Origin: Gloeopeniophorella convolvens
Lineage: Eukaryota > Basidiomycota > Agaricomycetes > Russulales
DNA: 64,000 bases
Assembly: GCA_022496205.1 (NCBI GenBank)
Contig: WTXD01000016.1
Location: forward strand, 248,001-312,000
Direction: 5' to 3'
Shown here: positions 12,173 through 23,316 of the stretch, piece after piece
Position numbering within the stretch: the first letter of the stretch is position 1
How the letters are laid out: each line of letters starts with the position of its first letter
Program-made: the position numbers and the translations under genes
The notes under the pieces: model-generated
Databases searched by the model: none
What the model was told of the DNA's origin: nothing
What the model saw: only the letters and a program-made list of their open reading frames with translations

Positions 12173-12675
12173 AAGTAGGCAGTCGTCTGTATCGATAGAC
12201 ATACGGTGTAAGCAAATTTTTTGAATGTGTGTTCCTGAGATACGAATGGCGATGATTTCAAGTTGCCAGGCTCGCAAGGAACGAGAGCAGAGGTCGGACC
12301 GGTTACTTGGTGCCGGATCGGGGCCGATCAGGAAGCGTTGCGAGTTACGTCACGTTGATGCTGGCAGGCTGCGTAGCCCACAGCAACTCCTTAAGGGCGA
12401 CCTGAGGGTGTCGAAACTTGAAGGTTTTTAGGTCTACAGCCGGCACAGAGCACGAGCTAGAGTGACCGGCTGCAGTAATGTTCCGAGCTTCGACGAACCA
12501 TTGCATAAGTTTCTCTGGTGATACTTAGTGGATGAACTGTGCATGACAAGATCTCTATGAGGCTACACTTCCAGAAAGGAAAATCACAAGGCATCGACAT
12601 TACGGTGCTTCTTGGGCGGGCGGTAGAACACTCCGAGAATGTGCGCCTTTCGACTCGCTCATAACCACTACCACC
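12173..12675. other. intergenic spacer
   Basis: This 503-bp spacer lies between the TTC27-like stop and the TMEM135-like start. I see no conserved ORF, RNA gene or repeat. Confidence 0.5.
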
Positions 12676-14966
12676 ATGGCCCCGCCCCCACATCCAAGCG
12701 AGCCGGGGAAGCCTCCCCTGCGCCGCGAGCCGTCCTACCTCCAGTTCACCCCGCGGCGCTACGCGATGGCCTCCTTCGACAACCTCGTGGTGCTCGCAAA
12801 CTACGAGGAGCGCCTTCGCGAGGCCCGCAGGATGGTCTGGCGCGACCGCGGCGAGCCCGCCGTCGAAATAAACGATCTGTGGGAGTGCCTCGAGCATGGG
12901 ACGCGTGGAGGACTCCGTGCGTAATAGGTGCTGTGTTCTGCTCGGTTCCGGGCTGACGACGGGTCTTGCTCCGCACAGGAGCCGGCACCATCGCGTTCAC
13001 AATTCGCTCTGGTGTCAATCTCATCCTGCTCCTGGCACGGTTCAGGAAGATCCCCAGGTATGTCTGTGCGTTGTTTCGCGGCATGGCTTTCCGACAGTCG
13101 TGTTTCTTGCAGAGAGTCGCGCATAGCGCTCATCCAGCACGCCCTTTTCGGGAAGGACTCGTTCCGCTTCGGTGCCATGCTCGGTTAGCACCGTTCCTTC
13201 AGCCTCGTAACCACGACGTCTGATTCTTTCTAGGATGCTTCGTCTCGCTGTATCGCATCCTTCTGAACGCGTTTCCACTTCTCTTCCCTGCCAATGTCCC
13301 GCTGCGCGACAACGTACGCACCTTGATCAAAAACTTGCTCGCCACAGGAGAGTCTTCCGAGTCGGCTGTAGATGACTCCCCAGTTCCCGAGGCAGAGGCC
13401 GAGTCACCTCCGCTGACAGTCGCCCCGGGAGAAAAGCGCAAGGCACGTCTGTCATCTGCTGCGCAGGCGCATCAGAGCTGGCTGCGCAGACGGTCTGCGC
13501 GGTGGCACTCTGTCGTGGCTGGTGCAGTTGCGGGAGGCATTGCTATATCGCTCGAGAGTTTTTCGAGACGGAAGGTCATAGCGCAGCAGCTCTTTGTTCG
13601 GTGAGCAGCCTGAGTCTGTGCTTGCCCTGGCTTACGTGCATACAGCGGTCTCCAAGGCTCCTACAATGCCTATTCAGAGCGACGTGGCTTCAAAGTACCC
13701 CATGGCGACGTCCTCGTCTTTTCCCTTGCGTGAGCGCGCTGTGAAGCTGCTCTTTTGGAAATGCTGACCCTCGCTTAGATGTGCGCAGATCATGTATAGC
13801 TTCCTCATGCGCCCTGATACGCTCCCAAAGTCATACGCGGCGTGGTAAGCTCTCAACGACACAAGCACACCAACGCATCTCATCTGTTCCGCATAGGATA
13901 AATTCCGCAGGCCAAATTCCCAAGGAGGTCGTTTCGATCAACCGCGACATGGTCCGCAACCATACATATAACCCTGCGGACCTTGAGCGGATCCTAGCAC
14001 GCCCCGTACGCGCGCCCGCTCCACCCTCTTCCTCTGCTCACACACGTACCTCTTTTCGCAGGACCTCCTCCCGGAGAACCTCTCTGTACTCGAGGCGTGG
14101 CGCGCGGCACACCCGCCATACGGCTCCTGCGTCGGCGCACACCCGCACGTTGCGTCCTGCGCCCACGTCCCGTTCGAGCGCTTCCTGAGCGTCTTCCGCT
14201 GGACCCTCCCCATCTACGGCGCGCTGCACGTCGTGCCGATGCTGCTCTTCAAGCGCCGCGCCTTCCTGCGCGAGCCGACCCGCATGGCGCTCCGCGCAGG
14301 CTGGGGCACGGCGCGCAGCGCCGCGTTCCTCGGCGTGTTCGTCGCGATCTACCAGGGTGCGCGCGCCCACTCCTCCGCGCTTGCACAGCTGACGACGACG
14401 GCGCCGGCGCTGCAGGCTACTACTGTGGGGCGCAGAACGCGTACCGCGCGCTAGAGCGCCGCCCGCGCGTGCCCGCGTGGCTGGTCGCCGCGTTCGTGTC
14501 CAAGCCGTCGTTCTGGCTCGGCGGCCTGCTCTCCGGCTTGGCGGTGCTCGTCGAGGCGAAGCACCGCCGTGGAGAGCTTGCGATGTACGTGCTGCCGAAG
14601 GGCCTCGAGAGCGCGTGGATCGCCGCGCGGGGGAAGGGCCTGGTGCCGTTCCGCACGGGCAAGCAGGGGAGCGTGCTGGTGCGTGGGCTTGTCGACGTTC
14701 CTTGTGGACAGGCGTGTTTATATGGTGTGTTGGTTCCAGCTGACGGCGATTGGCATGGGGATGGTCATGGTGTGTCTTGGCACGTACTGTGTTCGGGCGC
14801 ATAGCGGTGCTGACCTGGGTCTGTGTCCCTCTGCAGAGCACTTACCAGGTTTGTTGATCCCCACTTGTCTCGGTTCCTCATTCTGACGCGTTCCTGGCAG
14901 AACGACCCACAGCACCTCTCAGGGCTTGTACGCCGCATTCTGTATCAGTTCATCGGGCCAAATTAG
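12676..14966 (+). CDS. TMEM135-like membrane protein
   Basis: The predicted protein of 560 aa has twelve exons: 12676-12916, 12979-13057, 13113-13183, 13234-13600, 13646-13729, 13779-13844, 13897-14005, 14062-14356, 14416-14678, 14740-14769, 14837-14848 and 14901-14966. Their sum is divisible by three and every junction keeps the frame. Several hydrophobic segments occur, for example TIAFTIRSGVNLILLLARF, SVVAGAVAGGIAISLESF, LSVFRWTLPIYGALHVV and FWLGGLLSGLAVLVE. The C-terminal RRGELAMYVLPKGLESAW is the best-conserved block of TMEM135-type proteins, which occur in peroxisomes and mitochondria and affect organelle dynamics. The penultimate coding exon is only 12 nt (STYQ), placed between two introns with clear AG acceptors. 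The family call is strong; the molecular role is not known. Confidence 0.85.
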
Positions 14967-15620
14967 GCGGATCCGGGTGTATACCATGTGCCACTTTAAT
15001 GTCTTTGTACTTCCGCCACTGGCACGCTGCACTTGGACTAGATTTTCGCCCACGGGCCTTTCTCGAAAGTCGGGAAGTGTTCATATAGAACCACTGGACT
15101 GTGTGAGAAACCTGGCATCGGAGAGAGGATCGACACTGGTGGGCCGGAAGAGCTCCGGCCCGCTGTACTCTCGCGCAGCTCGCCGCCGATATGCCATAGC
15201 CTCTCTGGGCGCTTGTCGGCCCTGTCCTTCGCACCTACGTATACCCGGTTCTGTGCGCCATCGCATGCTGAGTGCTATGCCCACTGAGACTGTCAACCTG
15301 CCATTGACTGTGGCAAGATGCCCACGCGCCGTCACACGCGTCACGGCCAGCAATGCGGAGAGACCGCGGGGAGGAGTCAAACTGGCCTCAAACTGGCATC
15401 CAACTCTGACATCGAATGGAGGTCCTAGCGGCTGGCATCAATCTGACATCCGATTGGAGCTCTAACCGAGGCCAGGGGTGTTTAGCGGTGTAGCGGTCAC
15501 CAAGACCTACCGTGTAACAAACGCTCCTTTGCACTCGCTCCCTTGCCCCCACAGCCTACTCGAGTCGGGCGTTCCCGTATTCGTCTATTCTCTTTCGCTG
15601 AGCACCTTGTGTGATGCGTC
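14967..15620. other. intergenic spacer with short imperfect repeats
   Basis: This 654-bp spacer holds no gene that I can support. Near 15378-15460 the word AACTGGC and a longer CTGGCATC-AATCTGACATC-type phrase recur imperfectly, as a small degenerate direct repeat. Confidence 0.4.
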
Positions 15621-16949
15621 ATGGAACCTCATCTGTCGCCTGTACAACAGGATCTGCTTGCAACGAAATGGGTTCACCCCAAAGAGATGGAGAAGACGTA
15701 CGGTGAGTACCCTTCGGAAGCGTATTTATACATATTCTTTGCTGATCGTACCCCTAGGTATCCCATGCCGTCGTGGCGCCTTCTCCAAGGATGAGGCAGG
15801 ACGAGTACGCGCGGAGATAGAGCGCTACCGGTTCGTGAGTTTCGAATCGATCGTATGCCCTACACACCGTTGATTTCGCGTCGCAGGAGAAAGGGTTGAC
15901 AGTCTATGATATGGAAGATCTCATCTCCGGCTTTGACAAACAGGCGGCAGCAGGATTCTGGGGTAGACTAGGTGAGTACGCGTCTCTGCACGACTACGGT
16001 GACTTACATGCGTCCTAGCGCGCTCGGTACCCGGTAGGGCTGTCAAGTCAGTCTATGACCACGTTCGGCGCGCGCACAATCCTCTCGCAAAGCGAGGAAA
16101 GTGGTCAAAACAGGAGGACGACCTCCTCATCACGTGTGTGTGTCTGTTCTTTCGCCTTCGAGGACCTATTTTATGGCCGCAGCACGTTCACCTCGCAAGA
16201 TGGTGATTGGGATCGGGTAGCGTCGATTGTCCAACGCGCCACTTCGGACTGTCGCGACCGTTACCGAGCGCTTGCTGGTCGCTCAGGCAGCAAGCAGAGA
16301 AGTATGTACCCACCTTTGTGAGTTCATCAGACCGATATTGACGCCCATTAGTGCCATGGTCGCGCGAAGAAGAGGAACTGCTGATCCGCATCATGCAAGA
16401 CCTTTCACAGGAGGGACGTGGGCCGGCATCCACTCGCCGAGGATTTTGGGGCCAGGTTTCCAAGCGGATGGACAACAAGCGCAGCCCGAAGCAGTGTCAG
16501 AATAAGTGGTCAGTTAACAGCTGCATTACATGACCTGCCCGCTTTGATCTTGTCGAAATTTCGCTAGGGCTGACTCGCTGGAACCCTCACTGCGTAGTGG
16601 GGTCCGTGCTCGCTCTTGGACGGAGCACGATGCATCCCTCTTGGTTGCAAAGTGAGTGATACGCGATTATAAGGACAGACGTACTTACATTGGGTAGGGT
16701 TGCCGAGCTCGATGTTGACGACGAAAGTATGGTCCCGTGGAAAGAACTAGGGGATCCCGCGTGGAATCAATGGAGCGGCCATCTGCTCCAGCAGAAATGG
16801 CGCAAGATGAAGCGCGATCTCAAGATAGAGGATTCATTGCATCGAGGTTGGTAAAGCGATGTTCATTCCTGCATAGAGCGTGCTAATGCCTTTCAACAGG
16901 AGTAGTTACTATACTTGTAGCACGCCATTGCACTATAGGGAGGTCGTGA
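15621..16949 (+). CDS. Reb1-like protein with three Myb/SANT repeats
   Basis: The predicted protein of 305 aa has exons 15621-15702, 15758-15834, 15887-15971, 16019-16133, 16183-16301, 16352-16508, 16568-16651, 16698-16846 and 16900-16949. Three Myb-type repeats can be read: GKWSKQEDDLLITTFTSQ...DCRDRYRAL, PWSREEEELLIRIMQDL...KQCQNKWAD, and RSWTEHDASLLVAKVAEL...QQKWRKMKRDL. This spacing resembles the Reb1/TTF1 family, whose members bind DNA to stop RNA polymerase I or to keep promoters nucleosome-free. The last exon is chosen because a TGCTAAT branch-point-like sequence lies at 16881-16887 before its acceptor. Without that splice the protein would end three codons after LHR. The binding site is not predictable from what is visible. 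Confidence 0.75.
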
Positions 16950-16979
16950 TGAGTTATCTTATCGACTCGTCCCCTGCAG

Positions 16980-18646
16980 ACCGGTCTATTCTCGGCGGCG
17001 GTCGCGACCCTAATCGCAATTGCGGTGCAAGACCTTCAGCCCAACACCCAAGACACTCTGCATTCTATCTCGCCAATATCTACCAGTTGCTGGCCGATTC
17101 CAACGGCTCTCATATCCCATCCCCAATACGCTGTCCGACCCGACACCTTTTCTGTCCCGAGATCGGCCTTGGGTCAACGTGCTCTGGTTCATGAGCCTCG
17201 TTATCGGTCTTACATGCGCCTGCTGGCAACCCTGCTGCAGCGGTGGGCGCGCCGATACCTCCCACGTCACGCCAACCGCGGTACAGCCCACACAAGCGGG
17301 CTCGCATCCGGGCATATCTCGCCGACGGGTAGGCAAGCTGCACCTCCCGTGGGCGGTGGAGGCGCTGCCAGCCCTGCTCCACATTTCAGTTTTCCTGCTC
17401 TTCGCGGGCCTGGTCGTGTTTCTGTTCAGCATCAACCGCACGGTCTACTGCGTCGTACTTGCGTGGGTTGGTGTGTGCGTAGGGCTTTATACGTGCATCA
17501 CTTCATGCCTGTGTTCCGGCACAACAGCCCGTACTCGACGCCGCTGTCCTCGTTTGCGTGGTTCTGTGTCACCGGGGCGTTGTATATGGTTTCTCGGGTC
17601 TTGGACAGGATCAACGCTTTTGGCTCTTTCGCCATCGGTAAATGGTCTCGCATTCGGAGCTCTATGCGGGCCCTGCGGTCCCGGTTCCTCCGTGGCATGG
17701 ACAAGGCGGCAGAGGAGTCTGCGTGGAAGCTCTCCTCGGTCATCGACGGCTATGCGCTTTCTTGGACGCTCGAATCGTTGGACGAAGACCACGAGCTCGA
17801 GCGGTACTTTGCAGTCATCCCCATCGATTTTGCCAGTCGAAGGAGGTGGAGGATCCATTGGGAGTATTCGAAGCCTCGTTTGGCGAGTTTATGTCGGACG
17901 CGCTTATAGGGTTGGTAAAGCGCACCTTCACAAACAACTCAGTCCCGGAGTTTGTTCAAGAGCGGCGGATGGATGTCTGCGTAACAGCATTGGACTCTGC
18001 GTCTCTCGTCCCCACCTCACGCGTCTTCGAACGCTTCCTTTCTGAAAGGTGGTGCGATCATCCGCTTGCTGTCTATTTCGTGGGCTTGGCGCGGAAGTAC
18101 AGTCGCAGCGCGGACCGAGTCACCGCCTTCTACGCAGAGTGCATGCTCGCCGTCATGGTCGAAAACCTGCCGATTGGAAGCGAGTCTTGGTATGATATCG
18201 TGATTGACCAACTGCAAATCCCGCGCGACTTCGTCGACATCTTCGCGCCGTACGACGAAACTATCCTGCTCCAAAACTTGATCCACTTCATGCACCGCAT
18301 CACTATCTTCCACTCCGAACACGGATGGCCGGACGCAGACTCGGAACTCACTAGGATTTCGCTGATTACCTTACGGACGACATGCGCGGTGAATCCCAGG
18401 CATGCCGCGCCCGGCGTCCAATTGGATTTCTACGATAGGTGGAACCAGATCGTGGAGTGGGCCGCACAGATCGACGAAGAATCTCAAGGAAGGGCAAGGC
18501 TGTCGGTGTTGATCCTCGACGCGATCCACACCGTCCACGGTAGCCTACACATACACACGGGGCGGAGATACCTTCGATGCCAGGATGCCATCTTTGCCCA
18601 GCATTCGCGCGCGGCAGCCCCAGAGGCTTCGGTCTGGAGAATATGA
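16980..18646 (+). pseudogene. DUF6535 membrane protein copy, 5'-truncated and frame broken
   Basis: The sequence encodes recognisable DUF6535 protein in pieces spread over all three plus frames. Pieces include the TGLFSAAVATLIAIAVQDL start of the core, FYLANIYQLLADSNGSH, WVNVLWFMSLVIGLTCA, LLATLLQRWARRYL, AVEALPALLHISVFLLFAGL, FMPVFRHNSPYSTPL, and the C-terminal helical region to about 18560. At least seven frame changes are needed to join them, mostly single-base losses (17060-17840). The left end starts exactly at an AG acceptor whose exon boundary matches that of the copy at 61494, but no upstream N-terminal exon exists in the 30 bp before the Reb1-like gene ends. The missing 5' exons favour a true pseudogene, although local sequencing error may add to the breaks. 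The family is of unknown function. Confidence 0.7.
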
Positions 18647-19537
18647 TACCTGCTGCAGAGCTAGCACGTGCGGGCGGTGGTACTTCGCAAGCGCCACGGA
18701 CTCCTCCTCCCCTCGCTCCCTCTGGTTCTGTCGGGAATGCACAGTCGGTGCGGTCGGTGCGGTCAGTGTCGCCGACATCACTAGACCTGTCCGGATCACC
18801 TCCCTGGCCGCTCGAATCTCTAAATCTTCGACTACGTTCTTTGCCAGACCCCCATGATTCATAGCACTGCTATACTTACTGGATACGGTATGATGCATTC
18901 TAATATATATCACACTTGGTTGCGAGGGCAATTAGGTAGTTGGTGTTACCACTGGTCTTTTATACGCTTCATCACGCTTCTGTTATAATGGATTTGTGAC
19001 AAGGGACACCACCATCGCTTGAAGCTTGAAGCCTTCAACTCTATCGTTGCGTGCTCTCCCACAGCCCCGAAGGAACTACCCACGTCTTCGAACAAAAAGC
19101 CGTAACTCAGACATGACATGGGGCAGTTAGAGAGAGGAAAAATATATTATCCAGCGATTATACGCACAGTGGAGATGCACAGTCGTCTTCCAAGTGCTCT
19201 ATCATATCATTGGGAAAGGAGGTAAGGTGTCGCGTAGGTTATGCAGTGAGTACGTATGTGACATGTGTGGCGTGGCATGGAAGAGGATAGAAGTGGCTCT
19301 CGCGCGCGATACAGGACAAAAGAAAAACAGAGCGGGACTGATACTGATACAGACGTCGACCGCGCACCAAGGGTAAGAAAAACGAACAGCACCAGAACAG
19401 CCGTGTAGTAGAAGTACAAATATATCAGAAGCGTGATCATCGGGACCGTGAGACATAGGGTGGAATTTGCGAGTCGTGATAGTGGGAGTAGTAGCTTGCC
19501 TTTGAGGGATTTTTGGTGGCCGGGTTACGCGTTCGCG
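18647..19537. other. intergenic spacer
   Basis: This 891-bp spacer lies downstream of the DUF6535 copy and of the convergent NADAR gene. A short Ser/Pro-rich open frame (18577-18864) could be the displaced C-terminal tail of the DUF6535 copy. The rest is AT-richer, contains a few TATA-like words and shows no gene. Confidence 0.4.
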
Positions 19538-21484
19538 TTATCCCCCGCCTTCGTTGCGGAGCCGCTCGCGCACGCGCACAAGCGAATTGCCGAGCTCGTT
19601 CCTGCCAGCACCGGCGCCGTCGCCCCAGAAGTGGTCTCCAGGCTCGCTGTATACAAGGTCTGCAGGGTACGTGTCGAGAAGCAAGTTGCGGAGATCGCCG
19701 TGCTGGCGGAACTTGTAATACAGCACCTCGTCCATCTGCTCCCGTCAATAGTCAGTGATACATCCAACCAGGCGGGGGTGCGCGCACCTTCATTAGAGCG
19801 ATATTTCCCCAGTCGCGTCGCGTGTCGGGTTCGTATTGCGCACTGATGACTGCGACGTCCTCGACGCGCGCGCACTCCCGGATACGATCCGCGATGTCCG
19901 GACGGTGCTCGTAAAACTTGAGCGCCTCGAACAGGTGCAGCGCAGTCGGGTACAGCTCGTCCTCGTACATGACGCTGTGCGGCGAATGGTACAACAGCCC
20001 TGCTAGTCGCCATACCCATTGAACGCGAGCACTGGCGCCCGGCCGCCGGGCCCGGGCGATCGCATGCTCATCGTGCTGGGCGGGCGGCGGAACACGCCGC
20101 CAGGCGCGGCACGGGCATAGGAGCCGGCCCGCCGCCTGCCATGGGCGAGGGCATGGGCATGGGCATCGAGCCGCCTACGAGCGGGGTGGGCATCGGGACG
20201 GGGCCTCCCGACGGGCTCGCTGTCATGGATATGGGCATCGTCTGTCCGGGCGGAGGAGGTGCGCTGCCCATGGGCGTTGCGAGGCCTTGGCCAATGAAGG
20301 GCGTCGCGCCTGCGGGGGCGGGGCTTGGCATTTGCATGCTGGTATTCTGAGGTATGACGGACGGCCCCGGCGGGCCACCCGCTCCAGAGGGGTAGGGCTC
20401 TGGCGAGGGCATGCGCATCTGTGAGCCGGATGGGATCACGGGCGGGACAAACGAGGGTGTCGCCGCGCCTGCACCGGGCGGCGCGAATTGGGGCTCGGGC
20501 ATGCCCATTCCGGCCGGCGCGAGGAATGGCTGAGCGAGCATACCCGCGGCAGCTGAGAGAGACGGGGTGGTACGATTGTCGTTGCGCTTCCTGCGCCGGA
20601 AGAAGCCACCGCGCTCCGTGCGCGGACGATCATCGAACGTCTGGGGTACCGGCATCGCGACGGTGGGCTCGTTCGAGACGCCCCACGGAGTATAGTGTGC
20701 GCTTGGCAGCTGGCTGAGAATGCCGCGGAATGGCGTCGACGCGAGTACATCCTTTGGCGGACGCGGTAGAGGGTTATATCCATTACTGTTGGAACGGTGG
20801 TGGCGGTGAGAATGTCGTGGGTATGTGGGCGACTCTTGTGAGGAGGGGCTCGCATAGGAGGAACTCTCGGACTCAGTGTTGCTCGACTCGGTCGACGGAC
20901 TCGGGGTACGTCTTCGACTACGGTGGTGACGGCGGTCATGACGATGTCGTTGAGAGCGGTGAGAGCGGCGAGGGACGACAGGCGCAGGATCGCCGCGGGG
21001 TCGGGTGTACGCAGAATAGTCAAAGGCAGGATAGGCCGTTTGCATTGCCTGTGCAGGCGCACCAGGGGGACTCCCTGGAAGCCCATTGGGGCAGCCATTT
21101 GAGCAGCAGCGGACATGCCCAGGGGAGCTGCATACCCATCGCCCAATAGCTGATACTGGCATTGCACTGTGGACCTGCGGGATCCCAGGTTGGACTAGGT
21201 TTTGTCCAGGTTGCGCAACTAACGTGCGGCTTTTGTGAGGGCGAGGATCAGATAGCATTAGTGGTGCTTACATACCTGCGAACGCTCCTGGATACTGGAA
21301 GATCATAGGTGTAGTGTACAGGTACTCCCTCAGAGCCTTCTCTCTTTTCTTCAGCCTGTTCCTCTTGAAGGGATTCCACGAGCTGCTGGTTCGAGCCGTA
21401 GGGAGGGTATCCCATGGGGTAAGTTGGGGGCATAAATCCCGGTGGTATTGGGAAGTGGTCATTCCTGGATGAGGAGTTGCCCAT
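19538..21484 (-). CDS. NADAR-domain protein with long Pro/Met-rich N-terminus, frame broken
   Basis: The C-terminal part is a NADAR (YbiA-like) domain: YEDELYPTALHLFEALKFYE and IRECARVEDVAVISAQYEPD, then across an intron (19736-19787) MDEVLYYKFRQHGDLRNLLLDT and GDHFWGDGAGAGRNELGNSL. NADAR proteins are N-glycosidases or ADP-ribose-linked enzymes; the substrate here is unknown. Exon 1 (21484-21276) starts with a possible N-myristoylation signal MGNSSS. The middle of about 270 residues is rich in Pro, Met, Ser and Arg, with repeated PMP/GGP phrases. The frame breaks near 21400, inside a G5 run at 21065-21069 (plus-strand bases), near 20091-20125, and at an apparent TAG near 20001-20010. Exon borders between 21040 and 21275 are uncertain. 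Whether the breaks are biological is open. Confidence 0.65.
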
Positions 21485-21789
21485 AGATGGGCTGATACAG
21501 TGGTCTGGTAACCTTTTGGGAGAAACTAGAACAGAGAGGATGGCAGATACAGAGGACAGCGGAGATTGTCCAACACATGTCCAACTCTCCCCATGTTCGA
21601 CTTCCGGCCCGGGGCATCCGGCACGCGCGCCCCGTTCTCTCGGGCTCGTGTTCTCCCAAGCTCCCTCCCGGCACAGCGTCGCGAACCAGTGGGTGCACAG
21701 AAAACAGTAATAAGATTCAGAGTAGCAGATATATGTATCACAAGATGGAGGCGAAGGACAAATAGCACCACTCATCAAGACTCTTACTA
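21485..21789. other. intergenic spacer
   Basis: This 305-bp gap lies between the SAP18 stop and the NADAR start, both on the minus strand. It must contain the SAP18 3' UTR and the NADAR promoter; I see no other feature. Confidence 0.45.
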
Positions 21790-22752
21790 TCATCGTCGCC
21801 TACGTGGCGGAGAGCGCGACCTAGAGCGGGACGGAGACCGCCTGTCTCTCGGTACGCGGTCTCTATCACCCCAGGGTGCCCGCGGAGGCGGCGGCGAGTC
21901 CCTTCTGGGAGGCGGGGGACGTCTGTCCCTATCCTCCCGGAATCGACCAGCGTCGCGGTCGCGGTCGCGCTCCCCGCGCCCACCAAGGTCGCCGCCCCGC
22001 TCTCCACGACCCCGTGCAGGCTGCGGCGGCGCATCGGAGCCACCGCGCCAGTGGCCCCCGCCGCGCCCCACACCCGGTGCAGCCCCGCGCCCAGGCGCGC
22101 CGGTCTTCCATCCATTCGTGGCCGCAGCACCCTTCACGGCGATCTCGGCGGCCGGCTGCACGTTCTTCGGCAGGACCACTGACACGCAGAGGTAGTCGCC
22201 CGGCACGAAGCGCAGCTCGTCGAGCGTGCGCGCGTCGCGCTGGCGCTCCGGCGCATCGGGCGACATGCCGTCGTCGTCGAGCAGTTGCCCGACCGAACCG
22301 GGCTCGCCGAGCGTGTCGCGCGAGTACACGACGCCGAGGTCCTTCTGGGCGAACTGTCCACGGTTGCCTGCGTCGGCGTAGATGGTGCGGAACGAGTAGC
22401 GCGCGAGCGGGTGGCGGTACTCGAGCGTGCTCGGGGCGGCGTTGCGTATTGTCGTCAGGAGCTCGAAGAGTGTCGCGTCTTTCCTTCGAGGTTGTTAGAC
22501 TAGCACGGAATCCCACTACACGATGCACGTACCATGTGAAGATCTGAAGCTCATCTGCCAGAGGAAGGGGTCCATCTTGGAATTGAGACAGACGATGAAA
22601 TGTCCCAACTTTTACAAAGGCGCGTATGAGGAACGGCGCAGTCTGAGGGTGGCAGCGCAACATCAGGTCAGTGACGGCCTAACGCCCTAAAAGTCTGGAC
22701 AGACCTTTTCGCGGTCGACAATGGGTTGGCCAGATGGCGTTTTGTCTTCCAT
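21790..22752 (-). CDS. SAP18 histone-deacetylase/ASAP complex subunit with RS-rich tail
   Basis: The predicted protein of 283 aa has exons (minus strand) 22752-22705, 22642-22533 and 22483-21790. The start MEDKTPSGQPIVDREK leads into the SAP18 ubiquitin-like fold: APFLIRAFVKVGTFHRL, LADELQIFTWKDATLFELLT, YRHPLARYSFRTIYAD, and LDELRFVPGDYLCVSVVLP. SAP18 works in Sin3-HDAC repression and in the ASAP splicing-associated complex. Most known SAP18 proteins end soon after the core, near 150-170 residues. This one adds about 115 residues rich in Gly, Arg, Asp and Pro, ending in a short SRSRSRS block. That tail resembles RS-like splicing-factor tails and suggests, without proving, a role with the splicing complex. 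All junctions are in frame. Confidence 0.88.
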
Positions 22753-23316
22753 TTTTCGGTTTCCGGAGCCCTGTTCCTGATGCAGAAAAGGATAATGTAG
22801 ATGGATCCAAAGGTCCTAGTGACAGTGAAAGCCGTTCAAGACGTTCCTCAGGCAAGGAACGCCATCCGGACAAACAAGCACAAATAGGTTCCGGTCCCTA
22901 GGCCGGGCCGTCTATCCCGGGACCGGCTTTCTGAGGCCGTCTCTCGCTTATTCACGCTCGCGCACACGAAAAACTGATACGAATGAGTGTATTGCAAGAG
23001 AGCGTAGTATCAAACGACAGTGAAAAGGCTGTTCGACAGCGGCGCCCACACAAGGTGGGGTAAACATGTAAGTGCGGTATTGCCTTCAAGACGGGCATAT
23101 CAATGCCGCGCACTTGGGGTGGGGAAAGCGCTCAGCGTGAAATCATGATACAGTGGAAATGCCAAGGGGCGTCGCTGACGCGCGGCGCAGCTCAGTGCGC
23201 GTGGTCTTGAGAAAACGATACAGAGCGGAGATTGCGAACCGGTCAAAGGGGTAACGGGATCAAAAAAAAAAAAAGACGAAGGACCTGGCAGGACCTGGCG
23301 CGTTGCGCGGTTGGGT
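22753..23316. other. intergenic spacer with an A13 run
   Basis: This 564-bp spacer lies between two minus-strand genes. It contains a 13-base A run at 23262-23274, downstream of the DUF1996 stop on that strand. I see no gene. Confidence 0.45.

Noticed and set aside
9668..12277. Three long minus-strand ORFs (258, 336 and 306 codons) antisense to the TTC27-like gene.
   Set aside because: They are GC-driven shadows of the plus-strand coding sequence, Arg/Ala-rich and without domains.
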